Of a stretch of 64,000 nt of DNA, positions 34,910 through 43,061 are shown in pieces (the stretch's first letter is position 1; every line of letters starts with the position of its first letter). The position numbers and the translations under genes were made by a program. The DNA lies in assembly GCA_036426205.1 (NCBI GenBank), contig WSYH01000650.1, positions 109,340 to 173,339 of the forward strand, written 5' to 3'. The notes beneath the pieces were generated by a model. It had not been told where the DNA came from, ran no database searches, and saw nothing but the letters and a program-made list of their open reading frames with translations. This DNA is from Ascaphus truei (lineage: Eukaryota; Chordata; Amphibia; Anura; Ascaphidae).

Positions 34910-34914
34910 GAACA
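34910..34914. repeat. Target duplication gaaca, left, solo LTR
   Basis: gaaca here and at 42,648-42,652 flank the two parts of the solo LTR, after allowing for the Gypsy-2 insertion. Confidence 0.8.
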
Positions 34915-34920
34915 TGTCAC

Positions 34921-34925
34921 GGAGT
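34921..34925. repeat. Target duplication ggagt, left, Gypsy-2
   Basis: ggagt at 34,921-34,925 and 41,882-41,886 flank the complete Gypsy-2. The same pair is present in copy A. Confidence 0.88.
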
Positions 34926-35476
34926 TGTTGCAGAGTACATGCAACTAAACACGCGGGTTCTTTGAATAAGGCTTATTTATTTTAGCCTTAAAACTTACAG
35001 CACACCAAAAACAAATAACTTCTCATCAGCAAACAAAAGAAAAATAGCTATTTTTTAGCAGGCAGAGCAAAATAGTTTCTCTTTAGCAGACAGAGCAAAA
35101 ATAAGGTTCTCTTTAGCAGACAGAGCAAAAATAAGGTTCTCTTTAGCAGACAGAGCAAAATAAGGTTATCTTTAGCAGACAGAGCAAAAATAAGGCAGCT
35201 ACTCTTTTGCATGCAGGAGCCAGACAGTTCATAAACCATGTACTTTGCAAACACACCTTGTATCAGTAATCTCTTCAGTAACTCACTCCTGTCTCCTGAC
35301 CAGCTAGCTGCATGTGTGCACATCCTGGGGTTTTTAACACACCTTGATTAGGCAGCTGGGATTCAACTAATTGCCATGAGCTTCCCAGCTGAAGTTAACC
35401 TCATCACTGCCTGCACTGCAGACTAAACATATGTCTGCCAGGCATATAGCTGGTGGCTTTTATTCACCCTGTCACA
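34926..35476 (-). repeat. Gypsy-2 3' LTR, first assembled copy
   Basis: Plus-strand ends tgttgcag to ctgtcaca. On the minus strand it carries a polyadenylation signal AATAAA near 34,980 (taaaataaataagcc). An internal 30-bp minisatellite lies at 35,075-35,200. The same LTR appears again after the N gap (to 36,180), which is an assembly duplication. Confidence 0.85.
35075..35200. repeat. 30-bp minisatellite inside Gypsy-2 LTR
   Basis: About four units of ttctctttagcagacagagc followed by aaaaataagg. The 5' LTR at 41,540-41,605 has fewer units. On the minus strand all units read LLCLLKRTLF, which makes a spurious frame. Confidence 0.9.
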
Positions 35477-35737
35477 TTCCTCCCTGTTAGTGGGCTGGGG
35501 CTACGCACGGCGTGAAGCCCGACCATCCACCTTCTCTAGAAAAGAAATCAGCATTTGCGTTCTCTTTTCCAGGCTGTGCTGAATCTCAAATGAGAAGGGT
35601 TTGAAGGCCATATACCACCTAGTTAACCTAGCATTGGAATCTTTCATACTTTTAACCACTTCAGTGGAGCATGGGTCCGTCACCAAAGTAAAATGGACTC
35701 CTGCCAGGTAATGCCTCAAAGCCTCGATTGCCCACTT
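35108..35737. repeat. Segment duplicated across the N gap
   Basis: This 630-bp segment is repeated almost exactly at 35,812-36,441 (offset 704). It covers part of the LTR and the end of RNase H. The break after 35,737 and the gap at 35,803-35,811 show that this is a failed overlap, not a biological repeat. Confidence 0.85.
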
Positions 35738-35802
35738 GTTCCACACTAGCGCACAGTGCACTCCCTTTCTCATACTTGAGTTTAGCTTCCCTCCACCTTC
35801 TT
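35738..35802 (-). other. Foreign RNase H-like sequence before the gap
   Basis: After gcccactt this stretch no longer matches the corresponding Gypsy-2 sequence (36,442 onward). On the minus strand it still resembles an RNase H segment (ALVW preceded by a degraded EKEC-like block), so it probably comes from another Gypsy copy pulled in by the assembler. Confidence 0.5.
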
Positions 35803-35811
35803 NNNNNNNNN
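35803..35811. other. Assembly gap (N x 9)
   Basis: Nine Ns. The sequence after the gap repeats sequence from before it, so the true gap is probably negative (an overlap). Confidence 0.98.
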
Positions 35812-36126
35812 TTCTCTTTAGCAGACAGAGCAAAAATAAGGTTCTCTTTAGCAGACAGAGCAAAATAAGGTTATCTTTAGCAGACAGAGCAAAAATAAGG
35901 CAGCTACTCTTTTGCATGCAGGAGCCAGACAGTTCATAAACCATGTACTTTGCAAACACACCTTGTATCAGTAATCTCTTCAGTAACTCACTCCTGTCTC
36001 CTGACCAGCTAGCTGCATGTGTGCACATCCTGGGGTTTTTAACACACCTTGATTAGGCAGCTGGGATTCAACTAATTGCCATGAGCTTCCCAGCTGAAGT
36101 TAACCTCATCACTGCTGCACTGCAGA

Positions 36127-36705
36127 CTAAACATATGTCTGCCAGGCATATAGCTGGTGGCTTTTATTCACCCTGTCACATTCCTCCCCTGTTAGTGTGT
36201 GGCTGGGGCTACGCACGGCTGAAGCCCGACCATCCACCCCTTCTCTAGAAAAGAAATCAGCATTTGCGTTCTCTTTTCCAGGCCTGTGCTGAATCTCAAA
36301 TGAGAAGGGTTTGAGGGCCATATACCACCTAGTTAACCTAGCATTGGAATCTTTCATACTATTTAACCACTTCAGTGGAGCATGGTCCGTCACCAAAGTA
36401 AAATGGACTCCTGCCAGGTAATGCCTCAAAGCCTCGATTGCCCACTTTACTGCGAGGCACTCCTTCTCAATCACTTAGTAGTTTTTTTCCCTCAGGAACA
36501 ATTTTCTACTCAGGAATAGGAAAGGGTGTTCAACTCCCTCCAACTGTTGTGACAACACTGCCCCTAGCCCTATCTCTGATGCATCTGTTTGCACTACAAA
36601 AGGGCTGTTGAAGTCTGGGCTTCTAAGGACGGGACCCTCTGATAGACACCTTTTTATGTCCTTAAAGGCTCTCTGACACTCCCTTGACCACTTGTGTAGG
36701 GGCAC
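36127..36705 (-). CDS. pol: Gypsy-2 RNase H
   Basis: Two adjacent open frames (36,705-36,475 and 36,474-36,127) make the RNase H domain that removes RNA from the RNA:DNA hybrid. First part: [18 protein letters not shown] (first catalytic Asp), HPFLFLSRKL. Second part: EKECLAVKWAIEALRHYLAG (catalytic Glu), LVTDHAPLKWL (Asp), PFSFEIQHRPGKENANADFF. A one-base shift near LFLREKNY separates them. The end runs into the polypurine tract at 36,192-36,181. Confidence 0.92.
36181..36192 (-). promoter_or_regulatory. Gypsy-2 polypurine tract
   Basis: On the minus strand acaggggaggaa lies directly 5' of the 3' LTR (TGTGACAGGG). It primes plus-strand cDNA synthesis in this class of element. Confidence 0.75.
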
Positions 36706-37277
36706 ACTTTTTTGTGAGGTCCGTTAAAGGGGCTGCCACTTCCAAGTAGTTGGGGATGAACCGCCGGTAGTATCCTGCTAAACCCAGCAGAGAGCATACC
36801 TGCGTTTTTTGTTTGGGGGGTCGGAACTTCTTTCAGGGCAACTACTTTGTCGGCTTGTGGCCTTACTTTTCCACCTCCCACTGCATACCCTAAGTATTTG
36901 GTTTCCGCCTTACCCAAGGCACATTTCTTAGGGTTGGCTGTGAGCCCTGCCTCTCTTAGAGATTTGAGGACCGCTTTCAGCCTATTTACGTGGGCCCGCC
37001 AGTGTTTGCTATAAATGGCAATGTCATCTAGGTAGGCTGCGGCATAAGTCCTATGGGGTCTCAGCACCTTATCCATGAGTCTCTGAAATGTGGCTGGGGC
37101 AGCATGCAGTCCAAATGGCATTGTCACAAACTGGTATAAACCCATGGGAGTGGCAAAGGCTGTTTTGCACTTGGACTTTTCCTCTAAGGGTATTTGCCAG
37201 TATCCTTTTGTCAAGTCCAGCGTGGATATATATTCCGCGTTACCAAGGGCGTCAATTAATTCGTCCACCCTTGGCAT
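36654..37277 (-). CDS. pol: Gypsy-2 reverse transcriptase, palm
   Basis: A 207-aa frame: MPRVDELIDALG, STLDLTKGYWQIPL (motif A), MPFGLHAAPATFQRLMD (motif B), AAYLDDIAIYSKHW (motif C, intact YLDD), GLTANPKKC, KYLGYAVGGGKVRP. It follows the fingers segment at 37,715-37,281 and is separated from it by one in-frame TAG in FDA-PMPRV. Copy A reads TAC (Tyr) there, so the stop may be recent or a sequence error. The thumb region is frameshifted after about residue 155. Confidence 0.93.
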   Translation of the reverse strand: MPRVDELIDALGNAEYISTLDLTKGYWQIPLEEKSKCKTAFATPMGLYQFVTMPFGLHAAPATFQRLMDKVLRPHRTYAAAYLDDIAIYSKHWRAHVNRLKAVLKSLREAGLTANPKKCALGKAETKYLGYAVGGGKVRPQADKVVALKEVPTPQTKNAGMLSAGFSRILPAVHPQLLGSGSPFNGPHKKVCPYTSGQGSVREPLRT

Positions 37278-37280
37278 CGG

Positions 37281-37715
37281 CTATGCGTCAAACTTGGATA
37301 CCACATTGACCTTTCGAAGGTCCACACAAAATCTTACCTTCCCATCGGGTTTAGGGACCATAACTAGTGGACTACACCACTCACTGCATGATTCCTCAAT
37401 CACTCCTAAGTGTAACATTTCTTGTACCTCCTTCTCTACCAGGGCCCTACGACTTTCAGGCAACCTATAAGGACGGGAACGTACTTTTACCCCAGGTGCT
37501 GTCTCGATCGCATGTGAAATTAAGTTAGTTTGCCCTGGTAAATCAGATAAAACATCATGGAATTGTGTAATTATTGCTAACAAGTCCACTTTTTGTTCAG
37601 AGGACAACTGTTTACCCATTGGGATTTTATCGTCACCCACGATGTTCTCCCGTGGGGGCTGAGGACCCAAGTCCGTTTCCTCCTCCACCGGGTGGATGAA
37701 TAGAGACCGCTGCAT
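37281..37715 (-). CDS. pol: Gypsy-2 RT fingers and linker, downstream of integrase
   Basis: A 144-aa frame. About 80 residues of linker (QFHDVLSDLPGQTNL, HAIETAPGVKVRSRPYRLP) lead into EVQEMLHLGVIEESCSEW and PLVMVPKPDGKVRFCVDLRK, the start of Gypsy RT. It begins only 3 bases after the integrase frame ends, in the same frame across a TAG codon. This directly shows integrase upstream of RT in one pol reading frame. Confidence 0.92.
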   Translation of the reverse strand: MQRSLFIHPVEEETDLGPQPPRENIVGDDKIPMGKQLSSEQKVDLLAIITQFHDVLSDLPGQTNLISHAIETAPGVKVRSRPYRLPESRRALVEKEVQEMLHLGVIEESCSEWCSPLVMVPKPDGKVRFCVDLRKVNVVSKFDA

Positions 37716-37718
37716 CTT

Positions 37719-38492
37719 CTAGGGTTTCAGCAAGTTCACATGGTAAATTTGTTTACCCTTCCTGGACCCTGGTTGAGCGATCTCGTAATCCACATCACCT
37801 GTGCGGCGGAGTACTTCGAATGGGCCCTGCCATTTGGCCAGGAGTTTACTCTCGCAACTGGGTAATAATAACATCACCTGGTCTCCCGGGTGAAACACTC
37901 TCATGCGAGCATTCTGATTGTAATGTCTCTCCTGACTGTCCTGGGCTGATCTAAGATTCTCCCTAGCAAAATGGCCGACCACATCTAGGTGCTTCCTAAG
38001 GTCTAGTACATATTGCAGGGTATTCTTAGAAGGGGACCGCTGTTCCTCCCAGGACTCCTTTAGGAGGTCTAGGATACCCCGGGGTTGGCAGCCATACAGC
38101 AGTTCAAATGGAGAGAATCCCGTGGAGGCCTGGGGAACTTCCCGCACTGCAAACAGCAGAAAAGGGAGAAGTTCATCCCAGGCTCTCTTCTCTGAATCTA
38201 CAAATTTCCTCAGCATCCCTTTTAGAGTTCGGTTAAATCTTTCCACCAATCCATCAGTCTGTGGATGGTAGACCGATGTCCGAACAGACTTGACCTCTAG
38301 TAATTTTAAGACATCCTGCATCAGTTTAGCGATACAATTTGTACCTTGGTCTGTCAACATAACCTGGGGAAGTCCAACCCGCGAGAACAGTTCCAACAAC
38401 TTGTTGGCTACTTGCTTCGCCGTTGCTGTTCTCAGGGGGAACGCCTCAGGATATCTTGTTGCATAATCAACTATTACAAGAATAAAGAACAA
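37719..38492 (-). CDS. pol: Gypsy-2 integrase core and C-terminal domain
   Basis: A 257-aa frame. VDYATRYPEAFPL starts the core past the first catalytic Asp. VMLTDQGTNCI gives the second Asp (residue 48) and HPQTDGLVERFNRTLK the Glu (residue 84). A GPY/F-like C-terminal module follows: HPGDQVMLLLPS, KLLAKWQGPFEVLRR, IYHVNLLKP. The first Asp (GLDLVGPL) is in the frame upstream, beyond the LINE-like insert, so the catalytic triad is physically split. No chromodomain is present, unlike Gypsy-3. Confidence 0.93.
   Translation of the reverse strand: MFFILVIVDYATRYPEAFPLRTATAKQVANKLLELFSRVGLPQVMLTDQGTNCIAKLMQDVLKLLEVKSVRTSVYHPQTDGLVERFNRTLKGMLRKFVDSEKRAWDELLPFLLFAVREVPQASTGFSPFELLYGCQPRGILDLLKESWEEQRSPSKNTLQYVLDLRKHLDVVGHFARENLRSAQDSQERHYNQNARMRVFHPGDQVMLLLPSCESKLLAKWQGPFEVLRRTGDVDYEIAQPGSRKGKQIYHVNLLKP
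38472..38486. repeat. 15-bp target duplication, left
   Basis: tattacaagaataaa, repeated exactly at 39,165-39,179. It also encodes the duplicated FILVI on the two integrase pieces. Confidence 0.9.
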
Positions 38493-39164
38493 GGGGAAAA
38501 GGGGAAGAGGGGGGAAAGCTCCCTCATCAGCTGCAGTACAATAGAGTAATGTGAAAATAATCAGAGGTCATCTCTGGTGCAAAAAGGGACAAGAGGATAG
38601 TAAGACAAACACACAAAAGATTCCCTCATGAATGCATCAGATAGACCTGGTAGAAGTGATGTAGTCTATTATAATCAATTTATTCAGTGATAAAATAATA
38701 GTTGTACAGAGGGGTGTGGTAAAGAAGTCCAGGGCCACCCCCTAATTACATACCAAAAGAACTTCCACATTTGAGTAAATGGGGAAGAAAACTGTGAGAA
38801 ACACTACACAAAATCACACGGTATAATGGCTACAGTCTGTATGGGTAAATTCCTGCAGAAAAAAGTACTTGCATGAAGTGAGACAGTACTATTATCTAAA
38901 AAACCGGCAGTCTATAATATTGTAAGGCTGCCGATACTAAATCTGGAGGAAGATAATACCAAATAATAGAAAATAGAATACCAACAAGTAGCAAAAGTAA
39001 ACTGCCAGACTTATCTGGTGTGATAGTGTAGGTAAATAATCGGCGTGTAGTCACAATACAAAACACACTAAAATCAATCTGTATGATCAGCATAATACAA
39101 TGAGAGGTAAAAATAGTAGAATTATAAGATCCTAATTAGGGCTAGCACAAAATGTGCATCCGTG
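38487..39164 (-). mobile_element. LINE-like insert splitting integrase (678 bp)
   Basis: Bounded by exact 15-bp duplications, which point to target-primed retrotransposition. Read on the minus strand, the end near 38,500 is a pyrimidine-rich run (ccccctcttccccttttcccc), so a 5'-truncated LINE in minus orientation is likely. No RT motif remains and the family is not identified. It is present at the same site in copy A (12,026-12,724). Confidence 0.7.
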
Positions 39165-40076
39165 TATTACAAGAATAAACCTATGTCCTTTCGCAGAAGG
39201 TTCTAGAGGTCCTACCAAGTCTAACCCAATCCTCTCAAAGGGAACTGACACCAAGGGTAGAGGAACCAAAGGGGCTGGTTTTTGTCCCTTTGGACTAGTT
39301 AGCTGGCACTCCGGACATGCCGCACATAACTTAGCAATATCACTATGCATCTCTGGCCAATAGAATCGGGATGAAATACGGTCCAATGTTTTATCCCTGC
39401 CCAGGTGACCTCCCCAAGGGACAGTATGAGCTAGAGTGAACACAGATTTAACAAACGCCTTGGGAACCAATATCTGTCTGGTGACCTCGCCTGTTTGTGT
39501 TTGCCTATTCACCCTATACAAGATATCATTTGATAGCTCAAAATGGGTGAATACTATCACCCCCTGTGCATTCAAAATTTGCTCATCAATTTTTACCACC
39601 TTGTCATACTGTCTAGCAAGGACGGGGTCTTCCCTTTGTCTCTGGCGAAAATCAGGGAGGTATAGGTCTGGTAAATCTCCAGGGCCCATATCCCCCTCCC
39701 TCTGGCCATCCCCATTCACCACTTGTGACTTCTGGTTATTAGAATGGTCACCTTGAGACCCAGATTTCTGCAACCAGTCCTGTTTGTCAGAGCGTCTTTG
39801 CTTCCGAGTCTTTTGAACCCGGTGTCTACTGGGAAAAAGGTCTGCCGAGAAGGGAAACAGTTTGCCGGGGTTCTCCTGAGCCATAGAATAAGGCTCCTCA
39901 TGAGAGACTGGTGCCATTAGGTCCGAAAAGAAAGGCCAGTCCCGGCCGAGCATAATGGGGCAGGGAGCCAAGGAGCGACTCCTACTTCGAGGTAGGCCTC
40001 CTGGCCTTTTACCAGTAGCTGGATTTTGGCCGTCGGATACCGCTTTATATCGCCGTGTATACATTCTATACTCCAT
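39132..40076 (-). CDS. pol: Gypsy-2 protease end and integrase zinc finger
   Basis: A 314-aa frame; the last 15 residues lie in the LINE-like insert. PCPIMLGRDWP near residue 42 is the C-terminal protease motif. A basic linker follows, then the integrase N-terminal HHCC finger: LAHTVPWGGHLGRDKTLD (two His) and LCAACPECQ (two Cys). FERIGLDLVGPLEP holds the first catalytic Asp. The frame overlaps the gag frame by about 160 bases in another phase, which is either a programmed shift or a mutation. Confidence 0.9.
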   Translation of the reverse strand: MEYRMYTRRYKAVSDGQNPATGKRPGGLPRSRSRSLAPCPIMLGRDWPFFSDLMAPVSHEEPYSMAQENPGKLFPFSADLFPSRHRVQKTRKQRRSDKQDWLQKSGSQGDHSNNQKSQVVNGDGQREGDMGPGDLPDLYLPDFRQRQREDPVLARQYDKVVKIDEQILNAQGVIVFTHFELSNDILYRVNRQTQTGEVTRQILVPKAFVKSVFTLAHTVPWGGHLGRDKTLDRISSRFYWPEMHSDIAKLCAACPECQLTSPKGQKPAPLVPLPLVSVPFERIGLDLVGPLEPSAKGHRFILVIHGCTFCASPN

Positions 40077-41305
40077 GGGGAGTCAAAAGAACACACGTTA
40101 GGCGGTAACAGTTCCTGGAAGACCAGAGTTTTCCCAGTGCCCGAATCTAGAAGGGCCTGGACGGTTTTCTCCCCAACCTGGGCTGGAAGTAGCCAGGGCT
40201 TGTAACTTTCTCCAGTGAAGGCCGAGGCTACGGTCATGCTGAATGAACAATCCATCTGTGGACAGTCCACGTGCCGGTGGCCTTGTTCTCCGCAGGCGGA
40301 ACATGGAGAGGGTTCCCTCGCAGGAGGGTGCCGCGGATAGCGCTCCGCTGGACTGGATACTGGAGACAAGGCATCTGTTGGGTCCTGTGGGCAACGTCCT
40401 CGGAAGTTCCTCCCATTTGGCGACCAGCCGACATCATGAAGGGGATGAGGGTCTCGGCGGGGACTAGCATTTGGACTCCGCCCTTGCTGGAACGACTGCT
40501 CCTTCCGTTGGACTTGGCGGTTGCGTATGAACGGGCCGTAGGTTCCCCGTTGATCCGACCTCCCTCTTTGGGCGTCCGCAAGTGTCGGTGGAGTCGGATC
40601 CATCGGGTCCAGGACACTCGCCTGCTCCTCAGCCCCAAGGAAGTTCTCCACGAGTCGGACCGCCAAAGCTAGGGTTTCAGCAGCGTGGTGTTTTATCCAC
40701 GAGCGTGCGGAAGGGGGTATTATCTGTAGGAATTGTTCCAACACCACCTGCTCAAGAATTGCCTCCTTAGTGCACTCCTCGGGTTGTATCCAGCGCGTAC
40801 ACAAGTCCAATAACCGCTGAGCGAGGACCCGGGGTCTCATCTTAGCAGTGTACTTCATGTTCCGGAACTGCTGCCGGTAGGTCTCTGGGGTCAGACCTAA
40901 GCGATCTAGTATGGCGGCTTTTACTTGTCGGTAGTCCATTGCCTGATCTGCAGGGAGGCCCTGATATGAGACCTGGGCTTCTCCTATGAGGAGCGGGGCC
41001 AAAGCAGTGGCCCAGCGATCTGCAGTCCAGCCCTGAGCTTCGGCAACCCTTTCAAATGTCAGTAAAAAAGCCTCTGGATCCTCGTTCGGAGCCATTTTCC
41101 TCAGGAGAACCGGGGGTCTGTTTGCAGGTTCTGGATTGGCAGACCCCTGGAATTGGGTCAGCAGCCTGGCCATCCGCTCATCCTGTGCTGCCTGTAGTCT
41201 TTCATCTCTCTCTGCTTGTAGCTGGGCCTGCTCCTGCATTAGCTGTCCCTGCTGTCTGGTCTGCTCGCACAAAAACTCTTTCAAAGCTTCTTCCATTTTT
41301 CTCAT
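39917..41305 (-). CDS. gag: Gypsy-2 gag (SCAN-like) and protease
   Basis: A 462-aa frame. Residues 1-50 are a charged, Gln/Glu-rich coiled coil. Residues 137-225 are strikingly SCAN-like: TPETYRQQFRNMKY, LLDLCTRWIQPEECTKEAIL, VVLEQFLQIIP, WIKHHAAET, AVRLVENFL. The SCAN dimerisation domain of tetrapod zinc-finger proteins is thought to derive from Gmr1-like gag. CSACGEQGHRHVDC (335-348) is a CCHC knuckle. ALLDSGTGKTLV (385-396) is the aspartic protease active site. The ATG lies about 65 bases after the primer binding site, past a (GT)n run at 41,310-41,340, so this start is plausible. It is the most intact frame of the element. Confidence 0.93.
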   Translation of the reverse strand: MRKMEEALKEFLCEQTRQQGQLMQEQAQLQAERDERLQAAQDERMARLLTQFQGSANPEPANRPPVLLRKMAPNEDPEAFLLTFERVAEAQGWTADRWATALAPLLIGEAQVSYQGLPADQAMDYRQVKAAILDRLGLTPETYRQQFRNMKYTAKMRPRVLAQRLLDLCTRWIQPEECTKEAILEQVVLEQFLQIIPPSARSWIKHHAAETLALAVRLVENFLGAEEQASVLDPMDPTPPTLADAQRGRSDQRGTYGPFIRNRQVQRKEQSFQQGRSPNASPRRDPHPLHDVGWSPNGRNFRGRCPQDPTDALSPVSSPAERYPRHPPAREPSPCSACGEQGHRHVDCPQMDCSFSMTVASAFTGESYKPWLLPAQVGEKTVQALLDSGTGKTLVFQELLPPNVCSFDSPWSIECIHGDIKRYPTAKIQLLVKGQEAYLEVGVAPWLPAPLCSAGTGLSFRT

Positions 41306-41307
41306 TC

Positions 41308-41309
<2 letters not shown>

Positions 41310-41340
<31 letters not shown>
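41310..41340. repeat. GT microsatellite in Gypsy-2 leader
   Basis: tgtgtgtgtgtgtgtgtgtg run between the primer binding site and gag. Shorter and impure in copies A (14,886-14,912) and C (53,464-53,496). Confidence 0.92.
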
Positions 41341-41341
<1 letters not shown>

Positions 41342-41370
41342 CCCTTTAACTGCAGGGCCCTTTGAAAATC

Positions 41371-41388
41371 ATCCCACTTCTAACACCA
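41371..41388 (-). promoter_or_regulatory. Gypsy-2 primer binding site, tRNA-Leu type
   Basis: On the minus strand, two bases after the 5' LTR, TGGTGTTAGAAGTGGGAT. It is complementary to the 3' end of vertebrate tRNA-Leu(CAA) (…CACTTCTGACACCA) with one wobble-compatible difference. The tRNA comparison is from memory. Confidence 0.7.
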
Positions 41389-41390
41389 TA

Positions 41391-41881
41391 TGTTGCAGAG
41401 TACATGCAACTAAACACGCGGGTTCTTTGAATAAGGCTTATTTATTTTAGCCTTAAAACATACAGCACACCAAAAACAAATAACTTCTCATCAGCAAACA
41501 AAAGAAAAATAGCTTTTTTTAGCAGGCAGAGCAAAAATAAGGTTTTCTTTAGCAGACAGAGCAAAAATAAGGTTCTCTTTAGCAGACAGAGCAAAATAAG
41601 GCAGCTACTCTTTTGCATGCAGGAGCCAGACAGTCCATAAACCATGTACTTTGCAAACAGACCTTGTATCAGTAATCTCTTCAGTAACTCACTCCTGTCT
41701 CCTGACCAGCTAGCTGCATGTGTGCACATCCTGGGGTTTTTAACACACCTTGATTAGGCTGCTGGGATTTAACTAATTGCCATGAGCTTCGCAGCTGACG
41801 TTAACCTCATCACTGCTGCACTGCAGACTAAACATATGTCTGCCAGGCATATAGCTAGTGGCTTTTATTCACCCTGTCACA
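41391..41881 (-). repeat. Gypsy-2 5' LTR (491 bp)
   Basis: Plus-strand ends tgttgcag to ctgtcaca; minus-strand TGTGACAG to CTGCAACA. It shares sequence with the 3' LTR apart from a different number of 30-bp internal units. The right target duplication ggagt follows at 41,882-41,886. Confidence 0.88.
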
Positions 41882-42652
41882 GGAGTGCTCACCCCAACCA
41901 AGGCGGGACAGAGGTGGGGATTAGATAAACACCAACCCACAGCCACGTGGGCATGTCTGGAGTGTAGATTGGTCGAGGTAGCCGGGTCAGGGGTTAGAGA
42001 GGTACGGATAGTCAAGATACTTGCCGGTGTCTGGATTGGAGAGGTACGGATCGTTGCAGGTACTATTAGCCGAGGTCAGGGTTGGAGAGATGAGAGTAGT
42101 CGTGGTACGTGTGCCGAGGTCAGGGTTGGAGAGATGCGGATCGTCTATGGGAGCTGGGATCAGGAGTACAGAAGAGCGGAGTCCAAGGGAAAGCCGGGTC
42201 AGGAACAGAGATCAAGGAACAGGAGCGCAAGGCAAGGCAGCAGGAACAAGGAGAGCGGTGAAACACTTTACAATTACAAAGGGTTATGCTCAGCCGATGA
42301 GCCAGTGGGCTGGCTGAGCATATAACGGAGGAGAGCCAATGAGTGAGGAGCGGAGCTGAGGCGCACCGTCAGCACGGGCTGTGATTTATTGCAGTCACGC
42401 AGGAGACAGGTGAGAGCCGTATAGTGGGCGCGCGGCACACTAACGACACCGCCTCACGAGCGCAATCTAGAGGCGGGACCAGGAGATTCTGTATTTATGT
42501 CTGAGCGTGACACGCGCGCTCATAGTCCGGCGGCTGAAGGAGGATGGATCCGGTGCACTGCAGGGAGAGGGAGCAGCGGAGCACCCGATCGCATCGCGAG
42601 GCAGGGGGGAGGCACGCCTAGGGTGGTGAGTCTCACGGATCCTCACAGAACA

Positions 42653-43046
42653 GTAGTTAAAAGATCAATTTTATAAACGCATAGATAGTGCAGCATAAAC
42701 ATTTAAAAATGTAAGAACCAGCACGGAGTCGTATAGGGCACCCGCCCCGAACGCCGCCTCTTCCCTGGAAAGATATCAGTTGTGCGATGCCAGCTCTTAC
42801 TAGGCTAACTCTAGCAGCTCTCAGGTAAGGTCGCGATTATGGTGGTTCATGAACAAAAGGCTGTACCTCTATGAGGCAAGCCATAGAGTGAGCGACGAAG
42901 CGCAACCGCTCGATTCTTGGCCGGACAAACACTTTTGAGTTTGCCACGCGAAGGCCGGGCCACATGCGTGGTTCAGCCAATGAGGGCGAACCACTCACGT
43001 GATGTCACGGCCACACCTCCGCCACACCTCCCCATTGCCTCGTACC
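42653..43046. other. Unassigned stretch before insertion Y
   Basis: Non-coding, moderately GC-rich. Contains ccacgcgaaggccgggccac and ccaatgagggcgaacc-type strings that recall promoters, but nothing decisive. Confidence 0.4.
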
Positions 43047-43061
43047 TCAGTGCAGGTTTAG

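Larger units (their letters stand above)
34926..41881 (-). mobile_element. Gypsy-2: complete Gmr1-like retrotransposon with integrase before RT
   Basis: A full element on the minus strand. 5' LTR 41,391-41,881, primer binding site 41,371-41,388, SCAN-like gag with CCHC and protease (41,305-39,917), integrase zinc finger and first catalytic Asp (40,076-39,180), integrase core and GPY/F-like end (38,486-37,719), RT (37,715-36,654), RNase H (36,705-36,127), polypurine tract 36,181-36,192, 3' LTR. The order gag-PR-IN-RT-RH differs from the usual Ty3/Gypsy PR-RT-RH-IN and matches the Gmr1 clade. A LINE-like insert splits integrase, and in-frame TAG codons lie after LLKP and inside FDA-PMPR. The 3' LTR region is duplicated around an N gap, so the true length is about 6.25 kb. 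Confidence 0.92.
34915..42647 (-). mobile_element. Solo LTR (772 bp net) interrupted by Gypsy-2
   Basis: The parts are tgtcacggagt (34,915-34,925) and 41,887-42,647. On the minus strand the LTR starts TGTGAGGATCC and ends CACTCCGTGACA. Flanks are gaaca on both sides, the 5-bp duplication typical of Ty3/Gypsy elements. The LTR body contains loose repeats of ggagaggtacgga and gtcagggttggagagatg (41,995-42,150). No internal region is attached, so it arose by LTR-LTR recombination before Gypsy-2 inserted. Its layout resembles the chromovirus LTR at 45,448-46,268 but it is a different family. Confidence 0.8.

Noticed and set aside
35048..36028. Long minus frames reading LLCLLKRTLF repeats
   Set aside because: They are translations of the 30-bp LTR minisatellite; one crosses the N gap. 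Not genes.
41310..41340. GT run as a regulatory Z-DNA element of Gypsy-2
   Set aside because: Its length varies among copies and nothing shows function; recorded only as a microsatellite.
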